Positions 27,293 through 35,428 of a stretch of 64,000 nt of DNA are shown here, piece after piece (positions within the stretch are counted from its first letter, which is position 1; every line of letters starts with the position of its first letter). The stretch comes from CAWIUB01 sp963839175 (lineage in GTDB: Bacteria; Actinomycetota; Actinomycetes; Mycobacteriales; Jatrophihabitantaceae). Location of the stretch: contig CAWIUB010000050.1 in the NCBI GenBank assembly GCA_963839175.1, forward strand, positions 1 to 64,000, given 5' to 3'. The position numbers and the translations under genes are program-made. The notes beneath the pieces were generated by a model, which did no database searches, was not told where the DNA came from, and worked only from the letters and a program-made list of their open reading frames with translations.

Positions 27293-28012
27293 TCAGTTGC
27301 TGGGACAGGTGCCGGTGAGCAAGTGGGTCGGCGCTGGGGAATTCTTGAGCTGTCGGGCGCAGCCGGTCATCGTGAGCCGCCCGTCGTGGTAGCCGAACGT
27401 CTGCCAGTAGTCGTGACCCTGTGCGAAGTTCGGCAGGTAGTCGTTGCTGGTGCCGATGACGTCGAGGTAGCCGTCGCGGTTGAGGTCGGCGGCCCGCATC
27501 CCGAGCGTGTTGGTGATGGCCTCGGCGCGGGCCGGGTGCACCAACCGCTCGGCGCGCAGGATCAGCATCTCGGCTATGTCGGCATGCATGCCGAGGGTGT
27601 CAACGAGGTCGCAGTTGGTTTCCGGCCAGCCGGTCAGGCAGGTCAGTGAGCCGTTCCAGCCATCGCCGTGCGGCGAGATCCACCACCGCACGGCCACTTG
27701 GTCGCGCACCAGCTCGACGACCGGACGGCTGTGATAGTTCTGTTGGTCAGCACTGAGCCAGAGCCGCACGGTCCAGCCGTGCGTCAGGTGGACGGTTTGC
27801 CGTACCCGACAATCCGAGGCCTGGCAGCGTGCCGGGGGCGGCACAGGACTCGGCACGGGCGTGCTGGATGGTGCCGGGGCCTGAGTGTGCGTCGCTCCTA
27901 CGCCGCCCTGTACCGAGCCACACCCGCCCACCGTCGCGACCAGCGCGGCGGTCAATACCCACCATGACGCGCGGCGATGCCGCCGGCCGCCATCCGACCT
28001 GAGGGCGTCCAT
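27293..28012 (-). CDS. Secreted lipoprotein with FG-GAP-like segment
   Basis: This 239-residue protein has an N-terminal arginine-rich n-region, a hydrophobic helix (ASWWVLTAALVATVG) and a lipobox ending GGC at about residue 31, so a lipid-anchored extracellular protein is expected. A Pro/Ser/Thr linker follows. The globular part has paired cysteines and a calcium-loop-like DLNRDGYLDVIGTS typical of FG-GAP/VCBS repeats. Function unknown. Its start codon lies at 28012. Confidence 0.7.
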   Translation of the reverse strand: MDALRSDGGRRHRRASWWVLTAALVATVGGCGSVQGGVGATHTQAPAPSSTPVPSPVPPPARCQASDCRVRQTVHLTHGWTVRLWLSADQQNYHSRPVVELVRDQVAVRWWISPHGDGWNGSLTCLTGWPETNCDLVDTLGMHADIAEMLILRAERLVHPARAEAITNTLGMRAADLNRDGYLDVIGTSNDYLPNFAQGHDYWQTFGYHDGRLTMTGCARQLKNSPAPTHLLTGTCPSN

Positions 28013-28349
28013 CTACGGTCACCTTCTGCACCGTCTCGGCAACGTCGGTGTCCGACTACACCAGTGAACGCCGAAATCGGCAGCCGCGCGCCGTGTTCGA
28101 CGGCGAATCCGGATGGGGTAGACGGACCGGTCCGGCGTTCGGGCGCCCAGCACGTGCAGCTCGAACCGGCGTGAGATGCCCCATCGTAGCGATCACCTCG
28201 CGTGATCATCACGACGAGCGCGACCCAATCGCGACCTCGCCCTCGGTGGCCGAACGGCTCCTATGTGCGGGCGCGGTGCCTGCGATCAGTCGTCCTGACG
28301 CTGCACGTATCAGACGGATCGTGGCCGGCCGGCGCGCCGCCGGTGAGGA
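28013..28349. other. Intergenic region, nothing seen
   Basis: No supported gene or strong signal; this separates the lipoprotein gene from the end of the next minus-strand gene. Confidence 0.4.
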
Positions 28350-29051
28350 TCAGTGGTCCTGAGTCTGTGTCCCGCTCGAGTCCGTGGTCGGCGCCGTCTC
28401 CTCGCCGCGATGCCGGTGGATGAAGGGGAAGTGCCGGTGATGGGGCCGGTTGGCGTTCACGTCGCCGCGCGCGGCGGTCGCCGGGGCGGGCGCGACGGGC
28501 TGAGCGGCGACACGTTCGGCCGCCACGCTCTCGGCGGCGGCTGCCTCGCGGTGCCGAGCGGCTCGCACGTCACCGACGCTGCGGACCGACAGCCGGCCCA
28601 GCGCGAGCGCGGCGACGAGCAGGATTGCGGCACCGATCGCATCAAAGTAGAAGAGGCGTTCCAGCGCGATCACGCCGGTGCTGGTTGCGGTCGGCGTGCC
28701 GGTCGAACCGACGTCCAGGAACGTCGCCAACTGCGGGCCGATGATCAGCCACCCGCCGCCGGCGATGCCGAGCCACGCGCCCAGGCTGGTCACGGCGCGG
28801 TTGGCGCTGAAGAGCAGTAGCAGCCCGCCGAGGAAGGCCGCCGCGCCGGGCGCCACCTCGTACCAGCCACGCCCGGAGGTCCAGGTCCAGGTGCTGGTCG
28901 GCGTGTAGGAGAAGTTCAGGTAGTCGCCGATGAACGGCACGATTGCCGCCCAGGCCCCCAGGATGAGCAACAGCACGCCGCTGGCCATGCCACGGCTGCG
29001 CGCCATTCGCATCCGGCCGCCACTCAACGGATCTGTCGTGTGGTCGGACAT
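28350..29051 (-). CDS. Multi-helix membrane protein with His/Arg-rich tail
   Basis: This 233-residue protein starts at ATG 29051, preceded by a strong GGAGGTG. It has four to five hydrophobic helices (MASGVLLLILGAWAAIVPFI, then VAPGAAAFLGGLLLLFSA and others) and a cytoplasmic C-terminal tail rich in Ala, Arg and His (NRPHHRHFPFIHRHRGEE). It resembles actinobacterial SPW-repeat-like membrane proteins of unknown function. Confidence 0.7.
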   Translation of the reverse strand: MSDHTTDPLSGGRMRMARSRGMASGVLLLILGAWAAIVPFIGDYLNFSYTPTSTWTWTSGRGWYEVAPGAAAFLGGLLLLFSANRAVTSLGAWLGIAGGGWLIIGPQLATFLDVGSTGTPTATSTGVIALERLFYFDAIGAAILLVAALALGRLSVRSVGDVRAARHREAAAAESVAAERVAAQPVAPAPATAARGDVNANRPHHRHFPFIHRHRGEETAPTTDSSGTQTQDH

Positions 29052-30067
29052 GACACACCTCCGACGCGGCACACGCTTGTTCGCCGCGCTGCTCATGTTA
29101 TCCCCGGCAACCGGCTCGCTGAATCGCCGACGAGCAGTTCCTGCCGGGCCTGGTCGAGGGCGTCGCCGCCGTTGCGGTGCGGGCTGTTCGCTGCTCTGAG
29201 GGCTTGCCGTTCCGCGGGCCATCGTGCCCGGTCGGCACGGCAGATGATTCGACCCGCACGCCGATCGAATCATCTGGGACGCCGCTGGCTGCTCCGCGCC
29301 GGACGACCCTGCAGACCAGACGGCTCCGATCGAGGATTGCGGACGGGCGTGGCCCGCAGGCCGCCGCGCTGCTCGGAGCCGTAGCGATCCTGGCCGCGGC
29401 GTTCAACGACGCCGTGCAGATCGTCGGCGACGCAGCTCGATGGGTGACTCGGCGTGCGCGCCGGGGGAGAGCACCTCACGTCGGTCCCATCATGGTGACC
29501 GTCGAGGATCGCCGATTTCGGAACGCTCGACCCGTGGGCGATTGGCACCGATGGGTCGGTGCTCTGCGGGTCGGATCGGCGCTGGCGGGCGGCCTTACGG
29601 CCCGTACGGCGACGCGATGCGCGCACGTCGACCGCGGCGCGGCACCGTACGCCGCTCGGCTGCGGGGCGCGGGTTGCACAATCCAGGTGTGCCCGAACGG
29701 TTCGTGCTGGGCGGCGCCGCCTGTGACGGGGAAGGAGGCTGCGCGGTCATCGCCTCCTCACGGGTTCTGGCCGGGTCGGTGGGCGTACACGACCCGATCG
29801 TGCGGAGCCCATCGTAAGTCAGCTGCCCCGCGCGTCCCCCGTGGCGAACCCCAAGAACTGCTCTTCTCACTGCACGATGCCGCAGCCCGCCTGTGCTGCG
29901 GAGTCCTGGTGCGGGCGCGCCGCCCACCGGCCCAGGCCTTCCTACCGCGCCGGACCGTTTCTCAGGAGAGCCGGCGGCGGATCGTCAGGAAAGCGATAGG
30001 TAAACAGCCGCGCCATGCGCCGATGATGGGACGAGTGGATCGCCGCCGCGCTGGCGGGACGAGACAG
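29052..30067. other. Long stretch without a supported gene
   Basis: Frames are open on both strands but mostly lack coherent codon usage. A hydrophobic piece near 29360-29440 (AAALLGAVAILAAAFNDA) may be a remnant. An inverted repeat lies at 29242-29275. Confidence 0.4.
29242..29275. repeat. 11-bp perfect inverted repeat
   Basis: AGATGATTCGA (29242-29252) and TCGAATCATCT (29265-29275) flank 12 bases. It lacks a T-run on either side, so an operator or attachment-like site is as likely as a hairpin. Confidence 0.55.
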
Positions 30068-30289
30068 ATGACCCCGGGCTCCGACGCAACGAAGGACGGC
30101 ATCGCAGACGTCCCGGAGAAACCCATGCCGGAGTTCCAGCGGACGCTGCCGCCGTCGTTGATCACTGCGGTGGTTCTGGGCGCTCGCCGGGACCTGGCCG
30201 GGCAGGTCATCGAGGGGGCCTTCCCGAAGATGCTTGAGCGCCTGTGCCGGGTGCGGCTGACAACGCTCCAACTCGAACTCACCGCGTGA
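30068..30289 (+). CDS. Small hypothetical protein, 73 residues
   Basis: The third codon positions are strongly G/C in this frame from about 30068, unlike the sequence before it, which supports a real small gene. The product is soluble, with EFQRTLPPSLITAVVLGARR and FPKMLERLCRVRLTTLQL. I recognise no family. The start is uncertain because no strong ribosome binding site precedes ATG 30068. Confidence 0.4.
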   Translation: MTPGSDATKDGIADVPEKPMPEFQRTLPPSLITAVVLGARRDLAGQVIEGAFPKMLERLCRVRLTTLQLELTA

Positions 30290-30323
30290 GGGCGCACACC
30301 TGCACACGGGGAGAGGCCCGCGC

Positions 30324-31770
30324 GTGCTGATCGGGCCCGACCGCGCGGCCTGGCATCTGCCCTACCGGCGGCCGGTGGTCGTCGCAACCCGACGCCCGCC
30401 GACGCGTGGGTTCCCGGTGGGAGACGCCCGAGAGCGGCCTGGTGACCGGGCTGCTTCCGGCCATTCGCGATCGGAAGAGCCTATGGATCGGCGCCGGCGG
30501 CGGCGAACTGCCGGTGCATGTCCGTGGAATGGATGTCGAGATCCGCGGCGTGGAGATAGACCGGGCGCGGTTGGACGGCTACTACGACGGGTTCGCGAAC
30601 CGCACCCCGTGGCCGCTGCTGCACAACGCGACCACACCTTCGGTGTAAAAGACGTCGTGGTGGGAGGACTACCGCGACGTCAACTGGCGCTTCGCCGGCG
30701 CAGTCGCCGAGGTGCTCGATGACGACCGGCAGCAGGCGCGGATACACGACTACCACCTCATGCTGGTGCCCGGATTGGTCCGCAGGTGGCGGCCATCGCA
30801 ACCGGTCGGCTTCTTCTTGCACGTGCCGTGGCCGGAACCGGACGTCTTCGCCCGGCCGGCCTGGCGGACACAACTGGTCCGCGGCCTGCTCGGCGCCGAT
30901 GTGCTCACCTTCCAGACCCGAACGCTTCCGGGCCACTTCCTCCGCTCCTGCCGTCGCGACGTGCTCGCGGGCGAGATCGTCGTGCGCGGCCCACGCATCG
31001 AGTTGGCGAGCGGCCGATCGGTTCGTACCGCCGCGTCCCCGATCTCCATCGACCCGGCAGCGCTCGCCCGCGCGGCACGCTCGGCCGCGACAGATCGCGT
31101 GTCCGCCCAGTTGCGCAGCCGGTTCCGCGGCCGCACCGTCCTGCTCGGTGTCGATCGGCTCGACTACACGAAAGGCATCGTCGAGCGGCTGCTCGCCTAC
31201 GAGGAGCTTCTGATCCGCAGGCCGGAGCTCCGGCACCGACTCTCGTTCGTGCAGATCGCGGTGCCCAGCCGCACGGATCTGCAGGAGTACCGGCAGATCC
31301 GTGCTCGCGTCGATGCCGCCGTCGCCCGAATCAATGAGCGTTTCGCCGACCCGGACGACGATCTCGCGGTCGATTTGGTCCACCGCCAGCTCAGCCGGGA
31401 ACAGCTGGCCGCTTACTACGCGCGGGGCGATCTGCTGCTCGTCACCTCCCTTGCCGACGGGATGAACTTGGTGGCCAAGGAGTACGTCGCCGTCCAAGCT
31501 GCCGTCGGTGGCAGCGGTCGGCTGCTGCTCAGTCAATTCGCTGGCGCGGCCGCCGAGCTGCAGGAGGCGTGGTTGTGCAACCCGTACGACATCGCGGGCC
31601 TCTCACGCGCGATCGAGCGACTTCTCGACATCCCGCCCGAGACCAGTCGCGCCCGCATCGAATCCCTCGACGAGCGCATACGCTGCTGGGACGCCGCCAG
31701 CTGGGCCGCTGCCGAACTGGCCGCCATCGCAGCCGCAGCCGAGCCGGCACGGCAGGTGCGCGCCGGGTGA
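30324..31770 (+). pseudogene. Glycosyltransferase family 20 (trehalose-6-phosphate synthase-like), broken
   Basis: Together the frames encode an OtsA-type enzyme (UDP-glucose plus glucose-6-phosphate to trehalose-6-phosphate) or the related glucosylglycerol-phosphate synthase. The N-terminal RRPVVVATRRPP is in one frame. A shift near 30400 leads to SRWETPESGLVTGLLPAIRD. An in-frame TAA at 30646-30648 follows HNATTPSV, and the same frame resumes with WWEDYRDVNWRFA, IHDYHLMLVPGL, LGVDRLDYTKGI and TSLADGMNLVAKEYVA. The C-terminal two thirds is intact. One frameshift and one nonsense codon make it a pseudogene unless these are sequence errors. Confidence 0.85.
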
Positions 31771-31981
31771 TCGAGACGGTCATGTCCATCGGGTCGGCGC
31801 TGCGCTGCGGACCGGTCCGGCAGGAGGCCGCGAGGAGTATTATTGCTGAGAGCAATCGTTGCATGACCTACGGTTCGTGGGTGTTACCGCTGTCAGCGGA
31901 AGATCCAGGCGATACCACGGAAGCAATGCGAACCGCGCCGTTGCGACCCGGCGACGCTCTGCGAACCTGTTGTGAGTAGCG
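31771..31981. promoter_or_regulatory. Leader region of the Usp gene
   Basis: A locally AT-rich stretch with TATTAT (31839-31844, a -10-like box) and a small hairpin ATTGCT/AGCAAT (31842-31856) lies about 130 bases ahead of the Usp start. It is the only promoter-like sequence in this gap. Confidence 0.3.
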
Positions 31982-32881
31982 GTGGACGTGATCACTAACG
32001 CTTCGGAGCTTGCGCTGCGTCGCCCTGCCGTCGTGGTCGACGTCGAGGAGTCGGCGTCCGTTGGGGAGCGGACGAGGTTGCTGAGGTGGGCGGCACGGGA
32101 TGCGCTGCGCCGCGGCCTGGATCTGCATCTGGCGCGTGTCTGGTGCCCCTGGCCGGTGCGGCTTGCCGAAGCGTTGGCGGCCGCACACGGGATGTGGTGG
32201 GCACTCGATGAAGAGTCCACGGATCTGACTGCCACCGGTTTGCTGTCGGCCTGCGTGCGAAATGTGCGCGCGGAATTCCCGGGCCTGTCGGTCCGTGCCA
32301 CGATCCTGCACACCGGTCCGCGCACCGGCTTGACGACGGTCGCCGAAGGAGCTGACAGCATCGTGATCGGTGCATCGGCGGATGCGCGGTGGTCGGGGAC
32401 CCGGATCAGCCGGCTGTGTTCCGCGGTGGCCGAAACCAGCGGGGTGCCCGTGGTGCAACATCGCGGGGCCGGTCGGGCGCGCCATCCTGTGCTGGCGGTT
32501 GCAGATCGTCTCTGCGAAACCGCGCCGCTGGTTCGGCGTGCGCTGGTGCGGGCAGCTGCCAATGCCGCGTCGGCACGCATCATGTTGCTCGCCCCCGCCG
32601 CGGCAGATGTCGATCAAGGTCCACCGATTGCTGCGCTTGAGGCGGAGTTGTTCGACCGGTTGGCAGCAGCTCGACGCGGGAACCCCGAAGTGCCGTTGAG
32701 CGGCACGGTCGCCAGCGCCGGCTGCGACCTTGTGCGCGCGGAACTGGCCGCGCCCACCTCGCTGCTGATGCTGGCCTGGCCGCGCGGACGAGACATCCAC
32801 AGCCGGGTGCGGCGCGCTCGGCTGGGCCGGCTGGCCACTCGGACGCGCGCGCCCGTCGCACTCGTGCCGGTCGCTTCTTAA
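31982..32881 (+). CDS. Tandem universal stress protein (UspA-like)
   Basis: This 299-residue protein has two Usp-like halves. The first is clear: PAVVVDVEESASVGERTRLL, LRRGLDLHLARVWCPWP, and the loop DSIVIGASADARWSGTRISR close to the ATP-binding GxxGxxG region. The second half (PVLAVADRLCETAPLVRRAL, then RRARLGRLATRTRAPVALVP) is divergent. Usp proteins act in stress and dormancy responses. The GTG at 31982 is taken as start. It lies downstream of the GT20 gene, and a stress link to trehalose synthesis is plausible but only inferred. Confidence 0.75.
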   Translation: MDVITNASELALRRPAVVVDVEESASVGERTRLLRWAARDALRRGLDLHLARVWCPWPVRLAEALAAAHGMWWALDEESTDLTATGLLSACVRNVRAEFPGLSVRATILHTGPRTGLTTVAEGADSIVIGASADARWSGTRISRLCSAVAETSGVPVVQHRGAGRARHPVLAVADRLCETAPLVRRALVRAAANAASARIMLLAPAAADVDQGPPIAALEAELFDRLAAARRGNPEVPLSGTVASAGCDLVRAELAAPTSLLMLAWPRGRDIHSRVRRARLGRLATRTRAPVALVPVAS

Positions 32882-32911
32882 ACTTCGCCCTCCGGCGGCG
32901 AGCGGATTCAG

Positions 32912-34630
32912 ATGTCTCGCCGGCGACGGGCGTGGGTCCGCCTGCTGAGAGTGATCGACATCGCGCAACCGGCGATCGCGACGGTCTCAGCAAGCAAGGT
33001 GATGTCACGCAGGATTGGGGGCAAGGATCGAGCCGTGGTGGCGCGCGGGCGGTGGAGCGGCTCATTAGTCCTGGCCTGGGTCGCGGTGCTGTTCGGCGGT
33101 GCCGTGGTGGGCGCGGCGGTCGCGTTGTTCACCCCGGCGCACGTGCAGATCGCCGGTTCGGATGCCTCGATCCGAGTGCATCTAGGACGTGGCTACGATC
33201 GCGGTGCGCTGAGCGGCAACGTGCTGACCGCCAAACGGGCCACTGGGCGCAGTGTGCTCGGTGAGGCGATCGGTGTGTCGGTCGACCTCGAGCTCGATCC
33301 TGCAACGGTGACGAGCAGCGACGGGTCGTTCAACCCGAACGTCATCCCGGCCTACGTGCAGGCCTACAGCGACCCGCAGCAGTTGGGCAGCGACATCACG
33401 TGGGCGCTGATACGACACCTACTGGCGTGGACGATCATCGGCGCGGTTGCCGGGCTGCTGGCCTTCGCCGCACACCGGACCTATCGCCGGTGGCGCAAGC
33501 GGCACCTCAACAGGTTGCCCGTCGCGCAGCGCAACGCAGTCACCGGCATGTGGGCGCACCAGCGGGTGCTGCACTGGCGGGTCGCCGTACTGGGTCTCGC
33601 GACGGTCGTGCTCGGCATGATCCCCGGCGCCGAGCAACAGGTGCCCGCTCGGCCCGAGATCCACCCGGACCCGATCCTCGCGGACACGCCGCTGGCCGGG
33701 GCGCAGGTCGGTGGACTGCTCAAACCGGCGCTGTCGGCCATCACGAACTATGTGCGCACCTACGTCGCGGACACGAACGACTACTACGACCAGCTGCGCA
33801 CCACCCTGCTCGCCGACCTCGACGCGCAGAGCGTCCAGCTACCCACCGGCGCGGACGTGCGCAGCTTCGTCTTCGTCACCGACCGGCACTGCAACATCGG
33901 GATGGATCGCGTCATCGTGGCCCTCGGCGAGCACTTCGACATCCACCTGCTGGTCAGCGGCGGCGACGACGCGTTCAGCGGCAGCTTCCCGTTCGAGGCA
34001 GCGTGCACCCAGAACCTGGCGTCCAGGTCGCAACGCGCCGGAATGACCGACATCTTCGTTGGCGGCAACCACGACTCACCGATGACCCTGCAGGACGAGG
34101 CGGCGCAACACATCAAGGTGCTCGACGGGCAGATCGTCAGTGCCGGCGGGTTGCGCTTTATCGGACTCCCGGACCCACGCAAGAGCCGGTACGGGCAAGG
34201 TATCCGGCCCGCTTCGTCCGCTGCGGCCAGGCAACTGGTGACCGAGCAGGGCATCGATGCGGGCCGGCTCGCCTGCCAGGCCGGCGGGCCGGTCATCGCC
34301 GTACTGCACGACCCACGCGCCGGCCAGGACGCGATCCGGAACGGCTGCGGCGCGGTCACCCTTGCACTCGACGGCCACACCCACCAACAGATCGGACCGG
34401 TGGCCGTCGACGCAGCGCAGCAGTTCGTCGGCGCCTCCACCGGCGGCGCCCCCGGCGAGGGCACGGTCGTGCGGACCTTCGCCTCACGACTGACCGTCGG
34501 ACCCCTGAACCACGACGCGACGATCAACATCATCAGCGTCGACACCGCAACCGGCACGCTGCTCGCGGTCACGGTCTGCCACATCACGCCAGCGCAGGAC
34601 ATCACCTTCACCCAACTCAACACGGCCTAA
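32912..34630 (+). CDS. Membrane-anchored metallophosphoesterase
   Basis: This 572-residue protein has three hydrophobic helices: about 50-73, 168-185 (HLLAWTIIGAVAGLLAFAAH) and 225-245. An extracytoplasmic segment lies between the first two, and the catalytic domain follows the third. Calcineurin-like motifs are FVTDRHCNIGMDR (an altered D-x-H motif; S/D-L-H is usual), GGNHDSP, VLHDPRA and DGHTHQQ. The family hydrolyses phosphate mono- or diesters with two metals. The start at 32912 may be late or early since the first residues are arginine-rich. The gene follows the Usp gene by 31 bases on the same strand. Confidence 0.82.
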   Translation: MSRRRRAWVRLLRVIDIAQPAIATVSASKVMSRRIGGKDRAVVARGRWSGSLVLAWVAVLFGGAVVGAAVALFTPAHVQIAGSDASIRVHLGRGYDRGALSGNVLTAKRATGRSVLGEAIGVSVDLELDPATVTSSDGSFNPNVIPAYVQAYSDPQQLGSDITWALIRHLLAWTIIGAVAGLLAFAAHRTYRRWRKRHLNRLPVAQRNAVTGMWAHQRVLHWRVAVLGLATVVLGMIPGAEQQVPARPEIHPDPILADTPLAGAQVGGLLKPALSAITNYVRTYVADTNDYYDQLRTTLLADLDAQSVQLPTGADVRSFVFVTDRHCNIGMDRVIVALGEHFDIHLLVSGGDDAFSGSFPFEAACTQNLASRSQRAGMTDIFVGGNHDSPMTLQDEAAQHIKVLDGQIVSAGGLRFIGLPDPRKSRYGQGIRPASSAAARQLVTEQGIDAGRLACQAGGPVIAVLHDPRAGQDAIRNGCGAVTLALDGHTHQQIGPVAVDAAQQFVGASTGGAPGEGTVVRTFASRLTVGPLNHDATINIISVDTATGTLLAVTVCHITPAQDITFTQLNTA

Positions 34631-34744
34631 GGCACTCGCCGCCGGACCGCCGGGCACAGCGCGTCAAGCATCCTGGACCGATCCACCCGCCTCGGACCGA
34701 GCATCGCAGCTCGACCCGCCGCCCGGAGCCCATAACGTGGGTCG

Positions 34745-35428
34745 ATGCGATGGGTATCCCGGGCGCCACGGCCGCTGCGTGAACTGCTGACGCGCCCGCG
34801 CGTCGGGCGCGCCGGGCGGGTCCTACGCCGCGCAGTGCGCGAGCACCTCGACGACCACTGCCAGCAGCTCGCCGCCGCCATCTCCTACCACCTGCTGTTC
34901 TCGCTGTTCCCGCTCGCCATTGCCGCAGCCGGCATCCTCGGCCTCGTCACTTCCGACCCGGCACGCCGCGACACGGTCATCAACGCCATGCTCGATCACG
35001 TGCCTCTGAACGACAGCGGCCGCACTCAGTTGCACGATCTGCTGACCTCGGTCAACGGCCGAGCCGGTGCGCTCGGACTGGTCGGACTCATCGGCGTGTT
35101 GTACTCGGCCAGCGGCGTCATGGCAGCCCTGCGCACCGGCCTCAACCAGGCCTGGGACGCCAAGGGAAGCCGGCCGTTCCTGCGCGGCAAACTCCTCGAC
35201 CTGGCCCTCGTCGCGGCCAGCTTCCCGGCCCTCGCCCTCGTCGTGGTCGTCACCTTGGTCGCACGCGTCGTGAGTCAGGGCAGCCATCATCTTCCGCAGC
35301 CCCTCGAGCTGCTCACCGCACCCGCGGCGGACCTGCTCGCCACCGCCGCCTCCGGTGCCGTCGCGTTCGCAGTGTTCGTGCTGCTCTACCGTTTCGTGCC
35401 CGCCACCAGCCCCCGGCTGCGTGACGTC
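34745..35428 (+). pseudogene. YihY/BrkB-family membrane protein, 5' part (split by a transposon)
   Basis: This is the N-terminal 228 residues of a second YihY/BrkB homologue: QLAAAISYHLLFSLFPLAIA, GALGLVGLIGVLYSASGVMA and VAFAVFVLLYRFVPATSPRL. Coding stops right at the boundary of the large element (TGACATGG at 35429). The missing C-terminus continues beyond the element at about 37840 (PGALLAAAGFEILQYGFSAY). The gene was intact before insertion. Confidence 0.88.

Noticed and set aside
29177..30067. Plus-strand frame joined to the small gene at 30068
   Set aside because: Only the last 73 codons have good third-position usage, so only those were annotated.
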